In this document: in pieces, positions 43,056 to 51,223 of the stretch
How positions within the stretch are numbered: the first letter of the stretch is position 1
How the letters are laid out: each line of letters opens with the position of its first letter
Source of the DNA: an uncultured Candidatus Binatia bacterium
GTDB lineage: Bacteria > Desulfobacterota > Binatia > Bin18
DNA: 64,000 nucleotides
Assembly: GCA_958296235.1 (NCBI GenBank)
Contig: OY282457.1
Coordinates: 3,033,338 to 3,097,337 of the forward strand
Direction: 5' to 3'
Program-made: the position numbers and the translations under genes
The notes under the pieces: generated by a model
Seen by the model: only the letters and a program-made list of their open reading frames with translations
Told to the model about the DNA's origin: nothing
Databases searched by the model: none

Positions 43056-43170
43056 CGCCCTCACCCCACCCCCGCTCCCGGCGGGAGCGGGACTCTTGTC
43101 TTTCCCTTATCTTCCCCTCTCCCCTGGAGGGAGAGGGTGGCCCTGAGCCTGTCGAAGGGCCGGGTGAGGG
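43056..43170. repeat. Multi-hairpin interspersed repeat
   Basis: The outer CCCTCACCC (43058-43066) pairs with GGGTGAGGG (43162-43170). Inside are three hairpins: CCCGCTCCCG/CGGGAGCGGG, CCTCTCCC/GGGAGAGG and GGCCCT/AGGGCC containing the CCTGAGCCTGTCGAAGG core. The same CCTGAGCCTGTCGAAGG core is widespread in bacterial intergenic repeats. A related short form with one hairpin lies at 10738-10778. Confidence 0.65.
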
Positions 43171-43348
43171 GGCGGACGGACCGCTGGGGGGCCGGCGACA
43201 CAATGGGCCTCACACGTCTGGAGGGAGAGGGTTGGAGTGGGGGGACAATGCAAACAAAGACACTATCAATCACTCCCCGCGCGCTTCTCATTGACACCCT
43301 GCGAGCAGGCCGAGTAGGCTTCCCTGGCCGGAGCGTGAGGAGGTAGGT

Positions 43349-44419
43349 ATGGATTTCGGCGTACTCGTATTTCCCCAACCGGACCGCTGTGCAGACCACG
43401 CCAGGCTGGCTGAGGTAAAGGGCTTCAGCCATGTGTGGGTTGAAGACTCGCCCATGATGGCCGGGGATGTGTATTTATGTCTGGGCCTGATAGCGCAGCG
43501 CACCTCCCGCGTCACCCTCGGAACCGGCGTGGCAGTGGTCGGAACGCGCAGCGCGCCCGTGGCTGCCCACGCCATTGCTACAGTCAATCAGCTTGCTCCC
43601 GGACGTGTCATCTTTGGGCTGGGGAGCGGCAATAGCGCGCGGCGCGCGATGGGGCTACCGCCCTGTTCTCTCCGTGATCTGCGCGAATATACAGCAACCC
43701 TGCGTGGCCTGCTGAGCAACCGGGAGGTGACCTATCAGGAAGGAGCGGAGACGCGCCGAATCAGATTTTTTCATAAAGACTACGAGTTTATTAACACGCG
43801 CGAGCCGATTCCCATTTATGTGGCGGCCAATGCGCCACGGGCCATGCGGCTGGCCGGTGAGTTGGGCGACGGCTGGCTGACCTCACGGACCAATACGGTC
43901 GAAGGCTTTGAGGCGGCCTGGCGTCAGGTCGCCACCGGCATTGAGAACGCTGGGAAAAATGCGGACCGTGTAGACCGGGTGCTCTGTACCACGGCCTGTC
44001 TCCTGGGCCCAAACGAAGGGCTGGATTCTGAGCGGGTCAGAGCCCAGGCCGGCCCGTGGGCAACCGTCGCCCTGCACTCATTGTATGAAACGCTCAAGGA
44101 GCCCGAGGCCGCCCCGGTACCGCTCCGCTCAATTTTTGCCCGATACAAAGCCTTTATGGAGCAACGTCTCCAGGACAAGGATGCGTATTATTTTGACTTG
44201 CACGACGGCCACTGCTTATACGTCCGTGAGGAAGAAGCGCAGTTTGTGACACCGGAAGTCATTCAGGCGACCACGCTGACGGCTCAGCCCGCGGCCCTGC
44301 TGGAACGGCTCCGCAGTCTGGAGCAGGCAGGCGTCCGCCAGGTTACGTTTATTCCGACCTTTGACGCCTTTGAAGAATTTGTAACCACATTTGGAGAACA
44401 GGTTCTTGCCCGTTGGTAG
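43349..44419 (+). CDS. LLM class flavin-dependent oxidoreductase
   Basis: A 356-residue luciferase-like protein: VKGFSHVWVEDSPMMAGDVYLCLGLIAQRTSRVTLGTGV-type core, FGLGSGNSARRAMGLPP and IPIYVAANAPRAMRLAGELGDGW. The last segment is the family's flavin-phosphate binding region in F420-type members. RBS GTGAGGAGGTAGGT is strong. It is separated from the catabolic cluster by the repeat. Confidence 0.9.
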   Translation: MDFGVLVFPQPDRCADHARLAEVKGFSHVWVEDSPMMAGDVYLCLGLIAQRTSRVTLGTGVAVVGTRSAPVAAHAIATVNQLAPGRVIFGLGSGNSARRAMGLPPCSLRDLREYTATLRGLLSNREVTYQEGAETRRIRFFHKDYEFINTREPIPIYVAANAPRAMRLAGELGDGWLTSRTNTVEGFEAAWRQVATGIENAGKNADRVDRVLCTTACLLGPNEGLDSERVRAQAGPWATVALHSLYETLKEPEAAPVPLRSIFARYKAFMEQRLQDKDAYYFDLHDGHCLYVREEEAQFVTPEVIQATTLTAQPAALLERLRSLEQAGVRQVTFIPTFDAFEEFVTTFGEQVLARW

Positions 44420-44526
44420 GGCTGCGTTCCTGCTGCCGGCTTGCTCTGGCCGTCGCCCTCCGATACAGCAGAGAAAGGTTTGACGCTGCGCCCCGCCCTC
44501 TGAGTCGTGAGAGAACAGGCAGGACT

Positions 44527-47199
44527 ATGGCCCATTTTGACCCCACTACCCTTGAAGAAAAAAGCCAGCAGCAGTTTCAGGCCGCGCTGGAGGGACTCTC
44601 CCCGACGCACTCCTCGACCTTGCTCAATGCGCTGACGCAGCTCGAGTCGCCCATTGTCCAGGCCTGGGTGCAGGAAGAACTCCTCCAGGAATGGGTCCGG
44701 CAGGGCCGGCAGGTGGGTGAAACGCTGGGCGCGCGTGGGGAAACGCTCGCCGCGGCCATGTTCGCCGCCACCCCTGAGCTTTTACCGGTATTATCCCGGC
44801 TGGAGATGCTGGAATGGGTCCGTTTTCTGCTGGATATTGAAGCCGTCAGCGGCGCAACCGATTTTACCCGTTTCCCGGACGGTCTGACTGCCCTGGACCG
44901 TGCGGAACGGATCAGCGTCTATCGTCTGGGCCGGTCAGCCGTGTATCACTCGCGTGAGGCTGCCGCGGGCATTTATCATGCCCTGCCCCACACCCTGGTC
45001 AATCTTCCAGAGTCGCTGCGGAACGTGTTGCTGCGTTGCCTCCAACCGGTGGCGGCCTTTGACCCGGAACCGCTGCCGGCCGTGATTCCGTTTCTTGAGC
45101 CCACGCTGAAGAGCTTAGCGCCAGACCAGCAGCTCTCCGTATTGGAGCGGATTGCCGAACTCGCCCGTATTTTTCCCGCCGGGATTGCCCGCCTCTTTCG
45201 GACGCTGTCGCGCGCGTATGAAGAAGTCGGCGCCGAGGGGGTATTGACCTGGATTCAAACCGGAGAGGAGATCGCGCAGCGCAATCCGCACGCCGCAGAA
45301 GCATTTTTCACCCTGGAGTCCCGGACCAGTTTCCAGGTCTTGCGGCATGAGTCATCGGCCGTGCCGCTCTCCGAAGTGCATAGCGCATTGGTGAAGTTCA
45401 TGCATATGCTGTGTGGGGAAGCGGTCAGTATCCAGGAAATCGGGGAGGTTTCTTTCCCACCCCCGTTGGCGATTGTTGACGACGAAGACGAGTTTCTGCC
45501 CCTGCCGGCCAGTATTGATCTGTTTTCGACTTTTGAGGAAAACTTTCGGCTGTACTGCATGTTCGCCGCCCACCAAGCGGGGCGGATCGAGTTTGGCACC
45601 TACGCTCTCTCCATTCCCGACATCTGGTCCCAGGTGCCGTCATTTGTACGGAAACGGGCCGAGGCGAATGCGCGCCCGCCACGCGGTCTGGCTGCCTATT
45701 GCAAGCTCTTCCCCAAGCCCGAACAGATTGAGGCGCTGTTCCTGTTCGTCGAGGGCCAGCGGATCAACGCCTGTCTGGCCGCGGCGTATCCCGGCCTGCA
45801 AAAAGACCTGGCCTGGGCTGTGTCGCACTCCCGTATCCTGCCGCCCCTTATCCAGTCGATCCTGCCGTATTTGAACGCCACGCTGAAACCCGGTTGGGAG
45901 CGCGACGCCACGGTGGCCGGCTGCCTGCTCATGGCCACCGAGCTGTATGCTTCACTGCCCGAATACGCGTCACAGCTCGCGCGGGAGCGAGAGGACGAAG
46001 ATGGCTTGGCCGGCGCGCCGGACGCGATGATGCAAGGGACGCGCGAGCCTGAGCTGTCTGAGCGAGAGCAGGCCGTCCTGCAGCGGATTCTCTTGACGCT
46101 GCGCCAGCATCAAAAACAGAAAAAGATTCGCCAGACCCGGCCCGCCTCCATCCACGGGACGCCGCTGGATGCGCTGGATACTGAGGAAGACGAAACCGGA
46201 CAGGAAGAATCCAAAAAGGAGCAACTGCGCCGCCGGCATGCCGTTGTGGGCGTCCGCTATGTCTATGACGAGTGGGATTTTCTGATTGAGGACTACCGCG
46301 CCCGCTGGTGCGAACTGCACGAAGTCCCCCTGGCCGGCGACCGGGGCGGCTTCTTTGAGAGCACGCTCACCCGCTATAGCCAGGTCATCCCAAACATCAA
46401 GCGTGAGTTCCAACAGCTGCGGCCCAAGATGTTCCGTTTGGTCAAGGGGCTGGAAGATGGAGAAGTGATAGACCTGGACGCGGCTGTGGCGGCTCGGGTT
46501 GATCTGCACACCGGGGTGGCGCCGTCCACGCGGTTGTACGCGGCCAGGCAGCCCCTGGAGCGTGATGTTGCCGCGCTCTTTCTCCTGGACCTGAGTGCTT
46601 CGACCGATGCCAGGATTCAGCAGGAAACGGACAACGGACACAGCGAAACGAGCGGTATCCGGGTGATTGACGTCCTCAAAGAGGCGGTTGTGGTGTTGTC
46701 TGCCGCCCTGGAGGAAATCGGTGATGCCTACGCCGTTTACGGTTTTTCCAGCGCCGGGCGGTATAACATTGAGTTCTATCCGGTCAAAGCGTTTGGCGAG
46801 AAGCTGTCAGATGACGTCAAAGGCCGTATCAGCGGTCTGGAGCCTCAGCGCAGTACGCGTATGGGCGCCGCCGTCCGGCATGCCACCCGCAAACTCAAAG
46901 ACGTTGCCAGCCGCGCGAAAATTCTGGTCCTGCTCAGCGACGGCTTCCCCGAAGACGCGGACTATGGCCGAGACGAAAACGCGCCGATGTATGGCCTGCG
47001 CGATACCATGATGGCCCTGCGTGAGGCCGAGCGCGAGCATATCATGTCGTTCTGTCTGACGATTGATAAGGGCGGGCATGATTACCTGCGCGAGATGTGT
47101 CCGCCGTCACGCTATATGGTCCTGGAAGACATCCCGTCCCTGCCGTCAGAACTGCCCAAGATCTACCAACGCCATATTCGGATGCAATTGTCCGAGTAG
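44527..47199 (+). CDS. NorD/CbbO-like von Willebrand factor A protein
   Basis: An 890-residue protein with a C-terminal VWA domain. MIDAS appears as DLSASTD, followed by YGFSSAGR and the RISGLEPQRSTRMGAAVRHAT and ILVLLSDGFPED segments. The VRYVYDEWDFLIEDYRARWCELHE motif just before it is diagnostic of the NorD/CbbO group, which acts with the MoxR-type ATPase NorQ/CbbQ to activate nitric oxide reductase or Rubisco. Here no NorQ/CbbQ, NOR or Rubisco gene is present. The long helical N terminus (about 500 residues) is HEAT-like. ATG 44527 is preferred over the upstream frame. Confidence 0.85.
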   Translation: MAHFDPTTLEEKSQQQFQAALEGLSPTHSSTLLNALTQLESPIVQAWVQEELLQEWVRQGRQVGETLGARGETLAAAMFAATPELLPVLSRLEMLEWVRFLLDIEAVSGATDFTRFPDGLTALDRAERISVYRLGRSAVYHSREAAAGIYHALPHTLVNLPESLRNVLLRCLQPVAAFDPEPLPAVIPFLEPTLKSLAPDQQLSVLERIAELARIFPAGIARLFRTLSRAYEEVGAEGVLTWIQTGEEIAQRNPHAAEAFFTLESRTSFQVLRHESSAVPLSEVHSALVKFMHMLCGEAVSIQEIGEVSFPPPLAIVDDEDEFLPLPASIDLFSTFEENFRLYCMFAAHQAGRIEFGTYALSIPDIWSQVPSFVRKRAEANARPPRGLAAYCKLFPKPEQIEALFLFVEGQRINACLAAAYPGLQKDLAWAVSHSRILPPLIQSILPYLNATLKPGWERDATVAGCLLMATELYASLPEYASQLAREREDEDGLAGAPDAMMQGTREPELSEREQAVLQRILLTLRQHQKQKKIRQTRPASIHGTPLDALDTEEDETGQEESKKEQLRRRHAVVGVRYVYDEWDFLIEDYRARWCELHEVPLAGDRGGFFESTLTRYSQVIPNIKREFQQLRPKMFRLVKGLEDGEVIDLDAAVAARVDLHTGVAPSTRLYAARQPLERDVAALFLLDLSASTDARIQQETDNGHSETSGIRVIDVLKEAVVVLSAALEEIGDAYAVYGFSSAGRYNIEFYPVKAFGEKLSDDVKGRISGLEPQRSTRMGAAVRHATRKLKDVASRAKILVLLSDGFPEDADYGRDENAPMYGLRDTMMALREAEREHIMSFCLTIDKGGHDYLREMCPPSRYMVLEDIPSLPSELPKIYQRHIRMQLSE

Positions 47200-47303
47200 C
47201 ATCCCCTCACGCTGCTCTGTTTCATTTGTCGCTGGTTCAGAGAAAAAGCGGGGCAGATACGGATAAATTCGTTGAAAAATCGGAGAAAACGGCCAAAAAC
47301 CCC

Positions 47304-47334
47304 GCTAAAAGTCTTGTAACTTGTAATTTTTAGC
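47304..47334. promoter_or_regulatory. Inverted repeat and heptamer direct repeat upstream of deacylase 1
   Basis: GCTAAAA (47304-47310) and TTTTAGC (47328-47334) form an inverted repeat. Between them CTTGTAA occurs twice in tandem. The paralogue's leader lacks this element. It could be an operator or overlap a promoter. Confidence 0.3.
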
Positions 47335-47409
47335 AGTATGGGTCCGATAAGCTCCGATCAAATCACACGGATCGCGAGCAAAAATTCCAATCCCTAAAGG
47401 AGGGGCGCT

Positions 47410-49104
47410 ATGCCGGAATATGATCTCGTGATCAAAGATGGAATGGTCATCGATGGAACGCGACTGCCGCGCTATAAGGCGGACATCGGCGTCAAAGACG
47501 GCAAGATTGCCAAGATCGGCCGTCTGCAATCGCATCAGGGGACGAAAACCCTGGATGCGGAAGGACATATGGTGGTGCCGGGCTTTATTGATTTACACAC
47601 CCACTATGACGCGCAGTTGTTTTGGGACCCGTATCTGACAATTTCCGGCTGGCACGGCATTACTTCCGTGGTGATCGGCAACTGCGGGTTTGGCTTTGCC
47701 CCGGTCCCGCCCGAGGATCAGGAGCGGGCGATGCTCACCATGACCCGGACCGAAGCGATTCCGTACGACTCAATGAAGGCCGGGATGCCCTGGGACTGGG
47801 TCACCTTCCCGGAGTTTCTGGACAGTGTTGAGCGCACGCCCAAAGGCTTGAACATCCTGCCGTACGTGCCCATTGCGCCGCTGATGGTGTGGGTGATGGG
47901 GCGCGAAGAGGCGAAGTCGGGCCGGCTGCCGACGAACGATGAACACCGGGAGATGGTGCGGTTACTGCACGAAGGCATGGACGCGGGTGGTTGTGGCTGG
48001 TCGGCCCAACGGTTCGGTAAGGACAGTGTGCAGTGTGACTATGACGGCACGCCCATGCCGACCGATATCATGCACAACGAAACCTGCCTGGAACTTGCCA
48101 AGGTGTTAGGCGATCGCAACGAGGGCTTCATTCAGATGTCGCTCATCCCCAGTGTGGCGCCGATGGAAGTCATTGAGAGCCACTACGAAGAACTGGCCCA
48201 GGTGAGTGGGCGGCCGATTCTGTATAACGTCATCCAGGTCCAGGATGCCGACCCGAGCCGTCACCGGAATCTGTTAGCCTGGATCGAACGCTGCCGCCAA
48301 AAGGGCTTGCGCATCTACGGCCAAACGATCTCAACCGACGCTGGCTTTACCTTTACCTTTACCGACTGGAATTTGTGGGACGATGATCCGGCGTGGCGGG
48401 AAGCGACGCTGGGGACGGTGGAAGAACGGAAGTCAAAGTTGGCAGACCCGACCCGCCGACCGGCCTTAAAGAACGATCCCACCGGCGCAGTCACCAGCTC
48501 GTTTGACGATGTCATTATTCTTGATGTAAAGCGCGCAGACATGAAGCACCTGGAGAATCTGACCCTGCGTGAAGCGGGCGAGAAGGAAGGCAAGCATCCC
48601 GTGGATGCCATGCTCGACCTGGCCCTGGCCGATAACATGGAGACGACCTTCTTCACCCCGTCCGTGGGCTCGAACGATGAATACCTCCAGGAACTCGTCA
48701 CTCCAGAGTCCTCGCTGCTGGGGGTCTCGGATGGTGGCGCCCACACCAAGTTCTTCTGCGGCGGACGCTATTCCACGGAAGCGATTACGCGCATAGTCCG
48801 CGACCTGAACATGATGAGCCTGGAAGAGGTCCACTGGCGGTTGAGCGCGATGCCGGCGGCCTGCGCCGGCTTTAAGGACCGCGGCGTGCTGCGGGAAGGC
48901 GCGCCGGCCGATATCGTGGTCTACGACTACGACAACCTGGAAACCTTGCCGATGGAAGTGGCCCACGATCTGCCGGGCAAAGAATGGCGGCGGGTGCAAA
49001 AGGCCAAAGGCTACCGGGCGGTCCTGGTAAACGGCGAGATGACGCTGGAGCATGACCAGAACACGGGCAATATTCCCGGCAAGCTGCTCCGGCACGGCGG
49101 CTAA
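47410..49104 (+). CDS. N-acyl-D-amino-acid deacylase family amidohydrolase, paralogue 1
   Basis: A 564-residue D-aminoacylase/amidohydrolase-3-type enzyme. N-terminal IKDGMVIDGTRLPRY and GFIDLHTHYDAQ with the HxH metal pair; SVVIGNCGFGFAPV; then the GVSDGGAHTKFF segment with the catalytic Asp/His; and the terminal beta sandwich VVYDYDNLE. It hydrolyses N-acyl or cyclic amide bonds. The RBS AAAGGAGGGGCGCT is shared with the next gene. The two paralogues are about 90% identical. Confidence 0.93.
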   Translation: MPEYDLVIKDGMVIDGTRLPRYKADIGVKDGKIAKIGRLQSHQGTKTLDAEGHMVVPGFIDLHTHYDAQLFWDPYLTISGWHGITSVVIGNCGFGFAPVPPEDQERAMLTMTRTEAIPYDSMKAGMPWDWVTFPEFLDSVERTPKGLNILPYVPIAPLMVWVMGREEAKSGRLPTNDEHREMVRLLHEGMDAGGCGWSAQRFGKDSVQCDYDGTPMPTDIMHNETCLELAKVLGDRNEGFIQMSLIPSVAPMEVIESHYEELAQVSGRPILYNVIQVQDADPSRHRNLLAWIERCRQKGLRIYGQTISTDAGFTFTFTDWNLWDDDPAWREATLGTVEERKSKLADPTRRPALKNDPTGAVTSSFDDVIILDVKRADMKHLENLTLREAGEKEGKHPVDAMLDLALADNMETTFFTPSVGSNDEYLQELVTPESSLLGVSDGGAHTKFFCGGRYSTEAITRIVRDLNMMSLEEVHWRLSAMPAACAGFKDRGVLREGAPADIVVYDYDNLETLPMEVAHDLPGKEWRRVQKAKGYRAVLVNGEMTLEHDQNTGNIPGKLLRHGG

Positions 49105-49157
49105 GAGCAGAGACCAGCTTGGGGCCGTGGGTCCTGGGCTGAGAGCGGACGATAGAG

Positions 49158-49185
49158 AGAAGGGCGCTGTTGCCGGCGTCCTTCT
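49158..49185 (+). terminator. Degraded terminator after deacylase 1
   Basis: AGAAGGGCGC pairs with GCGTCCTTCT (one G-T pair) but the T-tract of the copy after the second gene is replaced by CTGCGG. It is homologous to the intact terminator at 51090-51122, so the duplication carried the terminator and this copy has decayed. Confidence 0.55.
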
Positions 49186-49250
49186 CTGCGGAAACGCTAA
49201 AGGGTCGTATCAATCCACTCTCCCTCCCCTCTATCCCCCGCGCAAGAGTC

Positions 49251-49279
49251 TTGCGATAAACTGTTTTTCACCATATATA
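49251..49279 (+). promoter_or_regulatory. Candidate promoter for deacylase 2
   Basis: TTGCGA (49251-49256), 17-base spacer, TATATA (49274-49279), about 70 bases before the ATG. Weak but the best match in this leader, which differs from that of paralogue 1 except for the last 30 bases. Confidence 0.3.
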
Positions 49280-49346
49280 CTGAGCGGACCGCGGTTCAAT
49301 CTACTGGACCGCGAGCAAAAATCTGAGGCCTTTAAGGAGGGGCGCT

Positions 49347-51038
49347 ATGCCGGAATATGATCTGGTGATCAAAGATGGAATGATTATCGATGGGACGCGA
49401 CTGCCGCGTTACCGAGGCGATATTGGTGTCAAAGACGGCAAAATTGCGAAGATTGGCCGTATTCAGGCCCACCAAGGCACCAAGACGCTCGATGCTGAAG
49501 GGCATATGGTGGTGCCGGGCTTTATCGATTTACACACCCACTATGACGCGCAGTTGTTTTGGGACCCGTATCTGACAATTTCCGGCTGGCACGGCATTAC
49601 TTCCGTGGTGATCGGCAACTGCGGATTTGGCTTTGCTCCCGTGGCGCCTGAAGATCAGGAACGGGCGATGCTCACCATGACCCGGACCGAAGCGATTCCG
49701 TACGACTCAATGAAGGCCGGGATGCCCTGGGACTGGGTCACCTTCCCGGAGTTTCTGGACAGTGTTGAGCGCACGCCCAAAGGCTTGAACATCCTGCCGT
49801 ACGTGCCCATTGCGCCGCTGATGGTGTGGGTGATGGGGCGCGAAGAGGCGAAGTCGGGCCGGATGCCGACGGATGATGAACACAAGAAGATGGTGCAGCT
49901 CTTACATGAAGGCATGGCGGCGGGTGGCTGTGGCTGGTCAGCCCAACGCTTTGGGGAAGACAGCGTACAGTGTGATTATGACGGTACGCCCATGCCGACC
50001 GACATCATGCACCAGGAAACCTGTGTCGAATTCGCGAAAGTCTTATCCGAACGGAATGAGGGCTTCATCCAGATGTCTCTTATCCCGAGTGTGTCCGGCT
50101 TCAAGGAGATTGAGAAGAATTACGAAGAGTTGGCTTTGGCCAGTGGGCGGCCGATTCTGTACAATGCCATTCAAGCCCTGGATTCCGACCCGAGCCGTCA
50201 CCGCAATCTGTTAGCCTGGATCGAACGCTGCCGCCAAAAGGGCCTGCGCATCTACGGTCAGCTGGTCTCGACCAGCGCTGGCTTTACCTTCACCTTTCAT
50301 GACTGGAATTTGTGGGACGATGATCCGGCGTGGCGGGAAGCGACGATGGGCACCGTAGAAGAGCGGAAGTCGAAGTTGGCGGATCCGACCCGGCGCGCCA
50401 GCTTAAAGAACGACCCGACTGGCGCGGTCACGGCCTCGTTTGACGACGTCATTATTCTTGAGGTGAAGCGTGAAGACATGAAGCACCTGGAGAATCTGAC
50501 CCTGCGCGAGGCGGGTGAGAAGGAAGGCAAGCATCCCGTGGATGCCATGCTCGACCTGGCGGTTGCCGACGATATGGCCACGACATTCTATTCGCCTGCG
50601 GTTGGCGAGAAGAACGAGTTTCTCAAAGAAATCGTCAACGACTCCACGCTGCTGGGGGTCTCGGACGGTGGCGCTCACACCAAGTTCTTCTGCGGCGGAC
50701 GCTATTCCACGGAGTCCATCACCCGGATGGTCCGTGAGATGAATATGATGAGCCTGGAAGAGGTCCACTGGCGGTTGAGTGCCCAGCCGGCAGCCTGCGC
50801 CGGCTTTAAGGACCGCGGCGTGCTGCGGGAAGGCGCGCCAGCCGATATCGTGGTCTACGACTACGACAACCTGGAAATCCTGCCAACGGAAGTGGTGCAC
50901 GACCTGCCGGGCAAGGAATGGCGGCGGGTACAAAAGGCCAAAGGCTACCGGGCAGTCCTGGTGAACGGCGAGATGACGCTGGAGCATGACCAGAACACGG
51001 GCAATATTCCCGGCAAGCTGCTCCGGCACGGAGGTTAA
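49347..51038 (+). CDS. N-acyl-D-amino-acid deacylase family amidohydrolase, paralogue 2
   Basis: A 563-residue tandem paralogue of the preceding gene with the same metal motifs (HTHYDAQ, GVSDGGAHTKFF). A 201-base stretch (49662-49862) is identical, including synonymous sites, to 47725-47925, while flanking codons differ at many third positions. That pattern points to recent gene conversion. Divergent patches lie around residues 255-285 and 410-430, near the likely substrate pocket, so substrate range may differ. Confidence 0.93.
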   Translation: MPEYDLVIKDGMIIDGTRLPRYRGDIGVKDGKIAKIGRIQAHQGTKTLDAEGHMVVPGFIDLHTHYDAQLFWDPYLTISGWHGITSVVIGNCGFGFAPVAPEDQERAMLTMTRTEAIPYDSMKAGMPWDWVTFPEFLDSVERTPKGLNILPYVPIAPLMVWVMGREEAKSGRMPTDDEHKKMVQLLHEGMAAGGCGWSAQRFGEDSVQCDYDGTPMPTDIMHQETCVEFAKVLSERNEGFIQMSLIPSVSGFKEIEKNYEELALASGRPILYNAIQALDSDPSRHRNLLAWIERCRQKGLRIYGQLVSTSAGFTFTFHDWNLWDDDPAWREATMGTVEERKSKLADPTRRASLKNDPTGAVTASFDDVIILEVKREDMKHLENLTLREAGEKEGKHPVDAMLDLAVADDMATTFYSPAVGEKNEFLKEIVNDSTLLGVSDGGAHTKFFCGGRYSTESITRMVREMNMMSLEEVHWRLSAQPAACAGFKDRGVLREGAPADIVVYDYDNLEILPTEVVHDLPGKEWRRVQKAKGYRAVLVNGEMTLEHDQNTGNIPGKLLRHGG

Positions 51039-51089
51039 GAGCAGAGACCGGCCTGGGACCATGCTTCTGGGCTAAGAGCGGACGAAGAG

Positions 51090-51122
51090 AGAAGGGCGCT
51101 GTCACCGGCGCCCTTCTTTTTT
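51090..51122 (+). terminator. Rho-independent terminator after deacylase 2
   Basis: A perfect 10-base-pair stem (AGAAGGGCGC / GCGCCCTTCT) with an 8-base loop is followed immediately by six T residues. Textbook intrinsic terminator. Confidence 0.85.
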
Positions 51123-51223
51123 GAGTCCGGGCGCTAGGGGATGCTGAAACACGGAGACATCTGGCCGTGTTCTTTGCTTATTTTGACTGGATGCCTGCGG
51201 ACGTTGGGTGAGGAGGGAGGCGG

